Of a DNA stretch of 17,912 nucleotides, positions 1-8,689 are shown piece after piece. The position numbers and the translations under genes are program-made. The first letter of the stretch is position 1. Each line of letters begins with the position of its first letter. This DNA comes from DATJLQ01 sp035509415 (GTDB lineage Bacteria > Pseudomonadota > Alphaproteobacteria > JACZXZ01), in contig DATJLQ010000022.1 in NCBI GenBank assembly GCA_035509415.1, forward strand, positions 1-17,912, written 5' to 3'. Below the pieces are notes generated by a model that worked only from the letters and a program-made list of their open reading frames with translations, searched no databases and was not told the DNA's origin.

Positions 1-2784
1 GACCGCGTCATTGTCATGATGGGGTCTGGCACCGAGACGGTCCAAGCCACCGTCTCCGCACTGAACGAACGCGGCGAGCGCGTTGGGGTTATGCAGGTGC
101 GGCTGTATCGGCCGTTCGACACCGGCGCTTTCCTCGCGGCATTGCCGAAGAGCGCCGGTGCCATCGCTGTGCTGGAGCAGACGAAGGAATCCGGCGCGCC
201 AGGCGAACCGCTTTATCTGGATGTCGTCACGGCGATTGGGCAGGCGGCGGCGCGCGGCCATTGGCAGGGCATGCCGATCATTGTTGGCGGCCGATATGGG
301 CTGTCGTCGAAGGACTTCAACCCGTCGCTCGCCAAGGCAGTGTTCGACGAATTGCGTAGGCCGGAGCCGCTCAACAGCTTTGTTGTTGGTATCAACGACG
401 ACGTGTCTCACACGAGTCTTGAGCCGGACGCGACCTTCCGGATTGAACCGCCGGATCTGGTGCAGGCGGTGTTCTACGGGTTGGGTGCGGATGGCACGGT
501 CGGCGCCAACAAGAACAGCGTGAAGATCATTGCCGAGGAAGCCGGCCTCTACGCCCAGGGCTATTTCGTCTACGATTCCCACAAATCGGGCGCCCAGACG
601 ATCTCGCATCTGCGCTTCGGGCCGCAGCCGATCCACGCTCCCTATCTCATCGAGCGCGCCAATTTCGTGGGCTGCCACCAGTTCCACTTCCTCGCGCGTC
701 AGGACGTGCTGCGCCTGGCGGCTCCGGGCGCCACCTTCCTCCTCAACAGTCCCTACGGGCCCGACGCCGTGTGGGAGCGCCTGCCGCGCTCGGTGCAAGA
801 GACTATTCTCGCGAAGAAGCTCAAATTCTTCGTCATCGACGCCTCCAAGGTCGCCCAGGAGGTGGGCCTCAAGGGCCGCACCAACACCGTGCTCCAGACC
901 TGCTTCTTCGCGCTTTCGGGCGTACTCCCCCACGACCAGGCGATCGAGCGCATCAAGAAATCGATCCGCAAGAGCTACGGTGCCAAGGGCGAGACCGTGG
1001 TGCAGCAGAATTTCCGCGCGGTCGACGAGACGCTCGCGCGCCTTCACGAAGTCGAGGTGCCGGCCAAGGCGACGAGCCGCTTCGAGCGGCCGCCCGCGGT
1101 GCCGGCGACGGCACCCGAGTTCGTGCGCGACGTGGTGGCGCCGATGTTCGAGGGCCGCGGCGACGAAATTCCGGTGAGCCGCATGCCGGTCGACGGCACC
1201 TTCCCCTCCGGCACCTCGGCCTGGGAAAAGCGCAACGTCGCGGACGAGGCGCCGCTTTGGCGCCCCGATCTGTGCATTCAGTGCGGCCAATGCAGCTTCG
1301 TCTGCCCGCACAGCGTGATCCGCGCGAAATACTACGACCGCACGCGCCTCGCGTCCGCCCCCGAGAGCTTCAAATCGGCGCCGGTCAACGCGCGCGGCTA
1401 CCCCGACGTGCGCTTCAGCCTCCAGTTCTACGTCGAGGATTGCACCGGCTGCGGCCTTTGCGTCGAGGCCTGCCCGGCGCTGAGCCCGGTCGACCCGGGC
1501 GTCAAGGCGATCAACCTCGAGGCCAAGGGGCCGCGCGTCGAGGCCGAGCGCGCGAATGTTTCGTTCTTCGAGCGCCTCCCCATCAACGACCGCGCGCGCG
1601 TCGATTTCGCGAACGTACGCGGCGTCCAATTCCTCGAGCCGCTGTTCCAGTTCCCCGGTGCTTGCGCCGGCTGCGGCGAGACGCCGTATCTGAAACTCCT
1701 CTCGCAGCTCTTCGGCGACCGCGCGATGATCGCGAACGCGACCGGCTGCTCGTCGATCTACGGCGCCAACTTGCCGGTGACGCCGTGGAGCAAGGACAAG
1801 GACGGGCGCGGGCCTGCCTGGTCCAATTCGCTCTTCGAGGACGACGCCGAGTTCGGCCTCGGCTTCCGCCTCGCGGCCGACCAGCACGTCGAATTGGCAC
1901 GCCGGCTCCTGAAATCGCTCGCGCCCGAGCTCGGCGCCGCGATGGTGGACGAGATCCTGGCGGCGCCGCAGATCCGGGAGTCGGAAATCCGCGCCCAACG
2001 CGTGCGCGTGGCCGAGCTCAAGGTGCGGCTCTTGAAGCTGGCCCCCGGAAGCGAGGCGGCGCGCGATCTCCTCTCGGTCGTCGATCATCTCGTGCGGCGC
2101 AGCGTGTGGATCGTGGGTGGGGACGGCTGGGCCTACGACATCGGCTATGGCGGGCTCGACCACGTGCTTGCGACCGGACGCAACGTCAATGTGCTGGTGC
2201 TCGATACCGAGGTCTATTCGAACACCGGCGGCCAGTCCTCCAAGGCCACCCCGCTGGGGGCGATCGCGAAATTCGCCGCCGCCGGGAAACGCGTGCCGCG
2301 CAAGGACTTGGCCCTCCAGGCGATCGCTTACGGCAACGTCTACGTGGCCCAGGTCGCCATGGGCGCCAACCCGCAGCAGACCCTGGATGCGTTCCGCGAG
2401 GCCGAGGCCTATGACGGCCCGTCTCTCATCCTCGCCTACAGCCACTGCATCGCCCACGGCATCGACATGCGGAAGGGCATGAAGCAGCAGAATCTCGCGG
2501 TCGCGTCGGGCTACTGGCCGCTCTTGCGCTACAACCCCGCCATGCGCGCCGCGGGCGAGAAGCCGTTCCGGCTCGACTCGCCGCGCCCGACCGTGCCCTT
2601 CAAGGCTTACGCCTATAACGAGCTGCGCTACCGGGCGCTGGCGATCGCGCGCCCGCAAGAGGCCGACGCGCTCCTGCGCCAGGCGCAGGCGGCGACGTCG
2701 GAGAAGTACAAGAGCTACGAGGCGCTCGCAGCCCTCGACGACGGGGCCGAGGTCGCGCGCGAGGCGCAGGACGCCGGGGCCTGA
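1..2784 (+). CDS. nifJ: Pyruvate:ferredoxin (flavodoxin) oxidoreductase NifJ, 5'-truncated by window edge
   Basis: Homodimeric cytosolic PFOR: oxidises pyruvate and CoA to acetyl-CoA and CO2, passing electrons through TPP and three Fe4S4 clusters to ferredoxin or flavodoxin. The frame is open from base 1 (DRVIVMMGSGTETV, start of the CoA-side domain), so the first in-window ATG at 16 is not the start; about 927 codons of a usual 1,170-1,190 are present. Window codons: GRYGLSSKDF near 97; 'FYGLGADGTVGANK', conserved in PFORs; a two-cluster ferredoxin domain with CIQCGQC (from codon 425) and CTGCGLC (from codon 481); CAGCGE (from 555), which supplies cysteines for the TPP-proximal cluster; the TPP/Mg motif GDGWAYDIGYGG (about 707); EVYSNTGGQSSKATP; and a late cysteine in YSHCIAHG. 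All expected cofactor ligands in this part are intact. A DHOD-like gene follows 30 bp downstream. Third codon positions are more A/T-rich in the first 540 bp than later. Oxygen-sensitive family, suggesting anaerobic or microaerobic metabolism. Identification is secure. Confidence 0.96.
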   Translation, partial: DRVIVMMGSGTETVQATVSALNERGERVGVMQVRLYRPFDTGAFLAALPKSAGAIAVLEQTKESGAPGEPLYLDVVTAIGQAAARGHWQGMPIIVGGRYGLSSKDFNPSLAKAVFDELRRPEPLNSFVVGINDDVSHTSLEPDATFRIEPPDLVQAVFYGLGADGTVGANKNSVKIIAEEAGLYAQGYFVYDSHKSGAQTISHLRFGPQPIHAPYLIERANFVGCHQFHFLARQDVLRLAAPGATFLLNSPYGPDAVWERLPRSVQETILAKKLKFFVIDASKVAQEVGLKGRTNTVLQTCFFALSGVLPHDQAIERIKKSIRKSYGAKGETVVQQNFRAVDETLARLHEVEVPAKATSRFERPPAVPATAPEFVRDVVAPMFEGRGDEIPVSRMPVDGTFPSGTSAWEKRNVADEAPLWRPDLCIQCGQCSFVCPHSVIRAKYYDRTRLASAPESFKSAPVNARGYPDVRFSLQFYVEDCTGCGLCVEACPALSPVDPGVKAINLEAKGPRVEAERANVSFFERLPINDRARVDFANVRGVQFLEPLFQFPGACAGCGETPYLKLLSQLFGDRAMIANATGCSSIYGANLPVTPWSKDKDGRGPAWSNSLFEDDAEFGLGFRLAADQHVELARRLLKSLAPELGAAMVDEILAAPQIRESEIRAQRVRVAELKVRLLKLAPGSEAARDLLSVVDHLVRRSVWIVGGDGWAYDIGYGGLDHVLATGRNVNVLVLDTEVYSNTGGQSSKATPLGAIAKFAAAGKRVPRKDLALQAIAYGNVYVAQVAMGANPQQTLDAFREAEAYDGPSLILAYSHCIAHGIDMRKGMKQQNLAVASGYWPLLRYNPAMRAAGEKPFRLDSPRPTVPFKAYAYNELRYRALAIARPQEADALLRQAQAATSEKYKSYEALAALDDGAEVAREAQDAGA

Positions 2785-2814
2785 GCCCCAGCTGGGAGAA
2801 GGAGCGGTGCGGCC

Positions 2815-3810
2815 ATGGACCTCTCGACACGCTATCTCGGATTGACGCTCAGGAACCCGCTGGTCGCGAGCGCCTCCCCGCTTACGCGCGAGCTCGGCAA
2901 TCTGCGCCGGCTCGAGGATCTGGGCGTCGGCGCCGTCGTCATGCCGTCGATCTTCGAGGAGCAGATCGAGCACGAGGGCGAGCTGATCGAGAACCTGGTC
3001 ACGATCGGGCGCGACGGCTACGCCGAGGCGTTGAGCTATTTCCCCACCTCGGCGTCCTACGCCGTGGGTCCGGGGCGCTATCTCGACGTGCTGCGGCGCG
3101 CGGCGGCGTCGCTCGAGATTCCGGTGATCGCGAGCCTCAACGGCGTCACCAACCGCGGCTGGATCGGCTACGCGCGCGAGATCGAGGACGCGGGTGCGCA
3201 CGCGCTCGAGCTCAACGTCTATTTCGTCCCCGCCGATCCCGCGCTCGCGGGCCGCGACGTCGAGCGGCGCTACCTCGACATCCTGCGCGCGGTGAAGGAG
3301 GCGGTGAAGATTCCGGTCGCGGTCAAGCTCAACCCCTATTTCAGCTCGATCGGCCACATGGCGCTCGAGCTCGATCGCGCGGGGGCCGATGGGCTCGTGC
3401 TGTTCAACCGCTTCTATCAGCCCGACATCAATCTCGCGCGTCTCGCCGTGCAGCCGGACCTCGAGCTCAGCTCGGCGCGCGAAATCCGCCTCCCGCTTCT
3501 GTGGATCGGCGTGCTCGCGGGACGCGTCAAGGCGTCGCTCGGCGCGAGCACCGGGGTCGAGAGCGCCGACGAGGTGGTGAAATATCTTCTCGCCGGCGCC
3601 GACGTGGCGATGACCACCTCGGCCCTCCTGCGCCACGGCCTCGACCATGCCAAGGTGCTGCTCGACGGGCTGGTCGAATGGCTCCATGTGCGCGACCTCG
3701 ACACGCTCGAGCGCGTGCGCGGGCGCATGAGCCTCGCCAACGTCGAGGACAAGGAGGCGTTCGAGCGCGCCAACTACATCAAGATCCTCCAGGGCTACCG
3801 GGTCGGCTGA
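2815..3810 (+). CDS. Dihydroorotate dehydrogenase-like FMN oxidoreductase
   Basis: A 331-residue FMN-binding TIM-barrel protein of the dihydroorotate dehydrogenase/PreA superfamily. The N-terminus 'LGLTLRNPLVASASPLT' (residues 8-24) is the FMN-loop pattern; ASLNG (106-110), ELNVYF (132-137) and VKLNPYFS (170-177, Lys171 an FMN-contact candidate) follow the barrel-strand order of class 1 enzymes. It differs from true PyrD in the substrate region, and I see no clear catalytic Cys/Ser loop, so the substrate is unknown. The start ATG is preceded by a purine-rich Shine-Dalgarno (AAGGAG at 2799-2804). The gap to nifJ is only 30 bp, so the two genes are probably co-transcribed. From memory, genes annotated 'dihydroorotate dehydrogenase-like' often sit next to nifJ; a redox role linked to PFOR is therefore inferred rather than pyrimidine synthesis. 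Family call confident, reaction not. Confidence 0.9.
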   Translation: MDLSTRYLGLTLRNPLVASASPLTRELGNLRRLEDLGVGAVVMPSIFEEQIEHEGELIENLVTIGRDGYAEALSYFPTSASYAVGPGRYLDVLRRAAASLEIPVIASLNGVTNRGWIGYAREIEDAGAHALELNVYFVPADPALAGRDVERRYLDILRAVKEAVKIPVAVKLNPYFSSIGHMALELDRAGADGLVLFNRFYQPDINLARLAVQPDLELSSAREIRLPLLWIGVLAGRVKASLGASTGVESADEVVKYLLAGADVAMTTSALLRHGLDHAKVLLDGLVEWLHVRDLDTLERVRGRMSLANVEDKEAFERANYIKILQGYRVG

Positions 3811-4091
3811 CGGATCCGGACTCCGCTTCCAAGCCCGCGCGGGCGGCGTCGTGGTCGCGGCCGTTACGACTCGCGTTCCGACGCAGGCCCGGAAATCCTG
3901 CGCGTATTCGTCGGTCAATCTACGGCCAGTCACAACCTATACGGGAATTCGGGTCCACGCGACCATTGCCCGGGACTCGGTCGCTGCATTAGGATTCGTT
4001 GAATTAAGGGCCGACGCGCGCCGCGGCCGCGCGATCGATGGGCGCTCGTCTTGCCGCCACGGGCGATGGGCAACGCGCGATGGGGACGAGA
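3811..4091. other. Intergenic region between the nifJ unit and the HD-GYP regulator
   Basis: About 280 bp without a convincing gene. Short open frames cross it but none has family resemblance or codon bias like the neighbours. A perfect 12-bp GC palindrome at 3833-3844 lies 23 bp after the DHOD-like stop, but no T-run follows it, so it is at best a weak terminator. The part around 3890-4010 is visibly less GC-rich than the genes on either side, as expected for a promoter region. Confidence 0.5.
3966..3995 (+). promoter_or_regulatory. Weak sigma-70-like promoter candidate for the HD-GYP gene
   Basis: TTGCCC (3966-3971) and TAGGAT (3990-3995) are separated by 18 bp, each matching 4 of 6 consensus bases, in the least GC-rich part of the gap. 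It would give a leader of roughly 90 nt before the chosen start at 4092. This is a match by eye only. Confidence 0.2.
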
Positions 4092-5159
<1,068 letters not shown>

Positions 5160-5186
5160 CGGCCGCGCGCAAGGCGCGCCCGGCGC

Positions 5187-5801
5187 TCAGAAATAGCGCT
5201 GCGGGATGCGGATGATGTCGCCCGGCAGCACCGGCAGATTCGGCTCCATGGGATAGTCGTAGAGGCCGGAATCGTTCGGGTGCTGGATCAGGATGCTCGA
5301 AGTGTCCGCGCGGTAGGTCGTCCCGCCCGCGAGCGCAATCGCGCTCGTGACGTTGAGGCCGCTCGTGTAGGGATAGGCGCCCGGCTTCTCGACCTCGCCC
5401 ACGACGTAGATGGGCGGGAACTCGACGATCGACACGGTCACGCGCGGATCCCGGACTTCGGTGTGAAAGCGCGCCGCGAGCACCTTCTCGAACTGGCCCT
5501 GGGTGTAGCCGGTCGCCTTGACCGTGCCCGCGAGCGGGAGCGACACCTGTCCGCTCGGGTCGATCTGGAACGTGCCGCTCAAGGTCGGCTCGTTGTAGAC
5601 GTTGATGCTGATCTTCTCGCCCGACTGCAGCACCGGCGGCGCCGCCGCCTCGGCCCGGATCGCCTGGATTTGCGCCTGGGTTGCGTCGCCCAGGCTGCCA
5701 TTGCCGCACGCCGCGGCCATGACGCACAGCAAGGCGGCCAGCGGCACGCGCGCCGCGCGCGCTAAGGCCGGAATCGAGACGCGACGGGATCGATGGGTCA
5801 T
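5187..5801 (-). CDS. Polysaccharide export lipoprotein, OPX/Wza family (short form)
   Basis: 204 aa. The start was set at ATG 5801, where a basic n-region (MTHRSRRVS) leads into a hydrophobic stretch and the lipobox AAAC with Cys32, predicting signal peptidase II processing and lipid anchoring. The mature protein has a polysaccharide-export domain (about 56-128: 'LQSGEKISINVYNEPTLSG', 'QIDPSGQVSLPLAGTVKA') followed by one SLBB domain (about 130-200: PPIYVVGEVEKPGAYPY, ending PGDIIRIPQRYF). It is much shorter than E. coli Wza and lacks the C-terminal amphipathic helix that forms the outer-membrane pore, so it is a short OPX protein of the sort common in alphaproteobacterial exopolysaccharide loci and may need a partner for outer-membrane passage. 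It is transcribed divergently from the sugar transferase at 5898. The open frame runs further upstream, antisense to that gene; this part is spurious. Confidence 0.93.
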   Translation of the reverse strand: MTHRSRRVSIPALARAARVPLAALLCVMAAACGNGSLGDATQAQIQAIRAEAAAPPVLQSGEKISINVYNEPTLSGTFQIDPSGQVSLPLAGTVKATGYTQGQFEKVLAARFHTEVRDPRVTVSIVEFPPIYVVGEVEKPGAYPYTSGLNVTSAIALAGGTTYRADTSSILIQHPNDSGLYDYPMEPNLPVLPGDIIRIPQRYF

Positions 5802-5897
5802 GGACTTGCGATTGCCTTCGCCGGATTGTTGGGGTACTTTTGCGTGTGCCGACCGCAGCGAAAAACTATTCCATGGAAATGGCTTCGCGCAAGCGTC
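5802..5897. promoter_or_regulatory. Divergent regulatory gap between the OPX gene and the initiating sugar transferase
   Basis: Ninety-six bases between two divergent starts must hold the promoters of both. It is distinctly more A/T-rich than its surroundings, particularly 5833-5880. A perfect 10-bp palindrome, TTCCATGGAA, lies at 5869-5878, 20 bp before the plus-strand start, and is an operator candidate. No clear -35/-10 pair could be assigned on either strand. Confidence 0.5.
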
Positions 5898-7406
5898 ATG
5901 CGCATTCGTCCCCCCGCGTCCCGGACGCGCTTTAGAATCGGCTTCGCGCCGTACGACGTGCTGTGGGCGGCCGCGGCCCCGCTCCTGGCCCTTTACATTC
6001 GGCAAGCTTACATCCTCTCCGACCGGGGCTGGAAGCTCACCCTTGCCTATTGCCTGGTCTCGCTCGCCTTCTCGCTCGTGGCGTTCGCCGCGTTCAACAT
6101 CCAAAGCACGATGTCGCGCTATTTCTCGATCCACGACGCGATCGACGTCGCGAAGGCGGTGGCGCTCGGCGAGCTCATGACTTGCGGCGTGCTGTTCAGC
6201 GTGACGCGCCTCGAGGGCATTCCGCGCTCGACCCCCGTGATCCACGCGCTCATCCTGGTGGCCGCCCTCATCGCCGGCCGGACCGCGATCCGCATCGCCG
6301 ACCGCGACCGGGCGCTCCTCGCGCGCGCGCGCCGGCCGGGCGTGCGCAACGTGATCCTGGTGGGTGCCAACGACCTCTCGGTCCTTTACATGCAGGCGCT
6401 CGACGCGTTGGCGGCCGAGCAGCGCGTCGTGGGCCTGGTCGACGACGATCCGCGCGCGGCGGGGCGCCTCATCAACGGCGTGCGCGTGTGCGGCGCGTGC
6501 CGCGAGCTCGATTCGCTCATCGAGGAGTTCGAGGTGCACGGCATCCACACGGACCGCGTGGTGATCGGCGGCGACGCGGGCCTCCTGTCCGACGAGTCGC
6601 TCGAGGAGGTGCAGCGCGTGTGCGCGCGGCGCGCGATCGGGCTCGCCTTCGTGCCCAACCTGTTCGCCCTCGGCGCCGGCCCCGACGAGCCCGCCGCCGC
6701 CGATCTCGGCCCCGCGGGCGCCGTCGCGGGCGCGCCGGCCGCCGTCTCTTCCTATTTCCGCATCAAGCCCTACGCCGATTTCCCGATCGCGGTGCTGGCC
6801 CTCGTGGGGCTCGCGCCGCTCTGGATCCTGCTCGCGCTCCTGGTCATGGCCGACGTGGGCACCCCGGTGTTCTTCTGGCAGCAGCGCATCGGCCTCCATG
6901 GGCGCAATTTCCTCATGTACAAGTTCCGAACGTTGCGTGCCCCCTTCGACCGCGCGGGCGCGCGCACGCCCGAGGACGGACGCCTCTCGCCGCTCGGCGC
7001 CTTCCTGCGCCGGACCCATCTCGACGAGGTGCCGCAGCTCCTCAACGTGCTGGTGGGGGACATGGGGCTCATCGGGCCGCGGCCGCTGGTGCCGGCGGAG
7101 CAGCGGCTTTCCGCCGCGGTGCGGCTCATGGCGCGGCCGGGCATCAGCGGCTGGGCGCAGGTCAATGGCGGGACCCTGCTTGCGCCGGCCGAGCGCGAGA
7201 CGCTCGACGAATGGTACATCGGCAACGCCTCGCCCTGGCTCGATTTGCGCATCGTGCTCATGACGCTGCCGCGGGTCGCGTTCGGCCATCGGCGCTCGGA
7301 AGCGGCGATCGAGGCGGCAAGCACCTGGCTCGCGCGCCGGCACGAGGCCGAGCGCCCGCGCGCGGGTGCTGCCTATCTCGGCGCGGCCGCCCCGCCGCCG
7401 CCATGA
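5898..7406 (+). CDS. Polyprenyl-phosphate hexose-1-phosphate transferase (WcaJ/WbaP-type, polytopic)
   Basis: 502 aa inner-membrane enzyme that starts the repeat unit by moving a sugar 1-phosphate from an NDP-sugar to undecaprenyl phosphate. Four N-terminal membrane segments are visible (about 18-38, 48-68, 83-102, 113-132), then a Rossmann-like segment (NVILVGAN, 151-158; VVGLVDDDPRAAG), then the catalytic bacterial sugar transferase domain (PF02397) with its re-entrant hydrophobic segment (about 296-318), TPVFFWQQRIG, YKFRTLR, and the signature RRTHLDEVPQLLNVL...GDMGLIGPRP. Asp376-Glu377 match the catalytic Asp-Glu dyad known from PglC. RPGISGWAQVNGG and WLDLRI end the domain as usual. The frame is open from an ATG at 5793, but that lies inside the divergent OPX gene, so ATG 5898 was preferred; no strong Shine-Dalgarno precedes either. 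The sugar specificity cannot be read from sequence. The next gene starts 28 bp downstream. Confidence 0.93.
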   Translation: MRIRPPASRTRFRIGFAPYDVLWAAAAPLLALYIRQAYILSDRGWKLTLAYCLVSLAFSLVAFAAFNIQSTMSRYFSIHDAIDVAKAVALGELMTCGVLFSVTRLEGIPRSTPVIHALILVAALIAGRTAIRIADRDRALLARARRPGVRNVILVGANDLSVLYMQALDALAAEQRVVGLVDDDPRAAGRLINGVRVCGACRELDSLIEEFEVHGIHTDRVVIGGDAGLLSDESLEEVQRVCARRAIGLAFVPNLFALGAGPDEPAAADLGPAGAVAGAPAAVSSYFRIKPYADFPIAVLALVGLAPLWILLALLVMADVGTPVFFWQQRIGLHGRNFLMYKFRTLRAPFDRAGARTPEDGRLSPLGAFLRRTHLDEVPQLLNVLVGDMGLIGPRPLVPAEQRLSAAVRLMARPGISGWAQVNGGTLLAPAERETLDEWYIGNASPWLDLRIVLMTLPRVAFGHRRSEAAIEAASTWLARRHEAERPRAGAAYLGAAAPPPP

Positions 7407-7434
7407 TCCTGGCTAAGCGACGTCGCGACGCCGC

Positions 7435-8652
7435 ATGAAGCGGATCGTCTTCCTCAACCGCTTCTACGCCCCGGACCTTTCCGCGACCAGCCAGATCCTC
7501 ACCGATCTCGCGCGCGACCTCGCCGCGCGCGGCGTCGAGGTGCATGCGATCGCGAGCCGCGGCCGGCACGACGGCGCGTCGGCGCGACTTCCCGCGCGCG
7601 AGACCCTCGATGGGGTCGAGGTCCATCGCGTCGCGGGCGCCGGCTTCGGCGGCGCCGGACTCGCGGGCCGCGCCGCCGAGTACCTTGCCTTCTACGTCGC
7701 CGCCTGGCGCGCGCTCATGACACTCGCGGCACCGGGCGACGTGCTGATCGCCAAGACCGACCCGCCGCTCCTCTCGATCCTCGCCGCGCGCGCCGCGGCA
7801 CGCCGGGGCGTCGTGGTCGTGAACTGGCTCAAGGACCTCTATCCCGAGGTCGCGATCGAGCTCGGCGTGCCGCTCGTGCGCGGCCCCTTGGGGCAGCACC
7901 TCCTGCGCGCACGCGACCGCTCGCTCGCGGCGGCGCGGATGAACGTCGCGATCGGCACCGCCATGGCCGGCCGGCTCAAAGCGCATGGCGTGCCGGAAAC
8001 GCGGCTTCGCATCGTCCCGGACTGGTGCGACGACACGGCCATCCAACCCCTGCCCCACGCGGCCAATCCGCTGCGGCGCGATTGGGGGCTCGAGGGCAGG
8101 TTCGCCGTCGGCTATTCCGGCACGCTGGGGCGCGCGCACGAGATCGAGACGCTCATGAGCGCCGCCGAGCGCCTACGCGACGATGCGCGCATCGTCTTTC
8201 TCTGCATCGGCGACGGCGTGGGCTTCCGAACGCTGCGCGCGCGGGTCGAGGCTGGCGGGCTCGCGCAGCGCTTTCGTTTTTTCCCGCGCCAGGACCGAGC
8301 CGCGCTCGCCCAGTCGCTCGGCGCCGCGGATGCCCATTGGATCTCGCTTCGCCCCGCACTCGAGGGGCTGGTGCTGCCGAGCAAGCTTTATGGCGTCGCG
8401 GCGGCGGGACGGCCCATCTTGGCGGTCGCGGCGCGGAACGGCGAGCTCGCGCGGCTCGTCGAGGCGCACGCCTGCGGCATCGCGATCGAGCCCGGCGACG
8501 GCGCCGGCTTCGCCGCGGCGATTCGGCACCTCGCGAGCGATCCGGACGCGGCCGCTTCCATGGGCCGGCGTGCGCGCGTTATGCTCGACGCTCAATTCTC
8601 GCGTCGCGCGGCGCTCGAGCGCTGGCAGGCGCTACTGGACGAGATCGGATGA
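7435..8652 (+). CDS. Glycosyltransferase, GT4-like (WbuB-type)
   Basis: 405 aa GT-B enzyme, probably cytoplasmic and membrane-associated. The N-terminal domain opens with KRIVFLNRFYAPDLSATSQI and has the 'LARDLAARGVEVHAIASRG' helix-strand unit; WLKDLYPEVAIELG is typical of the WbuB/colanic-acid type. The C-terminal domain opens with VGYSGTLGRAHEIETL and has LVLPSKLYGVAAAGRPILAV. In this subgroup PSKLYG takes the place of the usual EX7E motif, which I cannot find here. It presumably adds a sugar to the lipid-linked intermediate made by the transferase just upstream, with which it shares strand and a 28-bp spacing, so the pair is likely one operon. Donor and acceptor are unknown. It converges on the minus-strand operon, with 37 bp between the stops. 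Confidence 0.92.
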   Translation: MKRIVFLNRFYAPDLSATSQILTDLARDLAARGVEVHAIASRGRHDGASARLPARETLDGVEVHRVAGAGFGGAGLAGRAAEYLAFYVAAWRALMTLAAPGDVLIAKTDPPLLSILAARAAARRGVVVVNWLKDLYPEVAIELGVPLVRGPLGQHLLRARDRSLAAARMNVAIGTAMAGRLKAHGVPETRLRIVPDWCDDTAIQPLPHAANPLRRDWGLEGRFAVGYSGTLGRAHEIETLMSAAERLRDDARIVFLCIGDGVGFRTLRARVEAGGLAQRFRFFPRQDRAALAQSLGAADAHWISLRPALEGLVLPSKLYGVAAAGRPILAVAARNGELARLVEAHACGIAIEPGDGAGFAAAIRHLASDPDAAASMGRRARVMLDAQFSRRAALERWQALLDEIG

Positions 8653-8657
8653 CGGGA

Positions 8658-8686
8658 CGCGGGCGGGCGACGGGCAGGCCCCCGCG
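8658..8686. terminator. GC hairpin between convergent genes, possible bidirectional terminator
   Basis: CGCGGG (8658-8663) can pair with CCCGCG (8681-8686) across a 17-base loop in the 37-bp gap between the convergent stops at 8652 and 8690. There is no T-run on either side and such pairings are common in DNA of this composition, so the call rests mostly on position. Confidence 0.2.
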
Positions 8687-8689
8687 CGC

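Noticed and set aside
771..2414. A 547-codon plus-strand open frame overlapping nifJ in another frame
   Set aside because: nifJ motifs with all cluster cysteines are in the other frame; this one is Arg/Gly/Pro-rich shadow.
3833..3844. GC palindrome after the DHOD-like gene as a rho-independent terminator
   Set aside because: A perfect 12-bp palindrome leaves no loop and no T-run follows it; such palindromes are frequent in this composition.
5165..5179. GCGCGC inverted repeat between the convergent stops at 5159 and 5187 as a terminator
   Set aside because: A six-base self-complementary GC stem with a three-base loop and no T-run; too likely by chance in this DNA.
5793..5897. Longer start (ATG 5793) for the sugar-phosphate transferase
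   Set aside because: It would overlap the divergent OPX start and add residues without resemblance to the family. The membrane domain begins naturally after ATG 5898.
5802..7343. Upstream extension of the OPX reading frame opposite the sugar transferase
   Set aside because: The lipoprotein signal begins at 5801. The extension is antisense to conserved PF02397 motifs and has no domain of its own.
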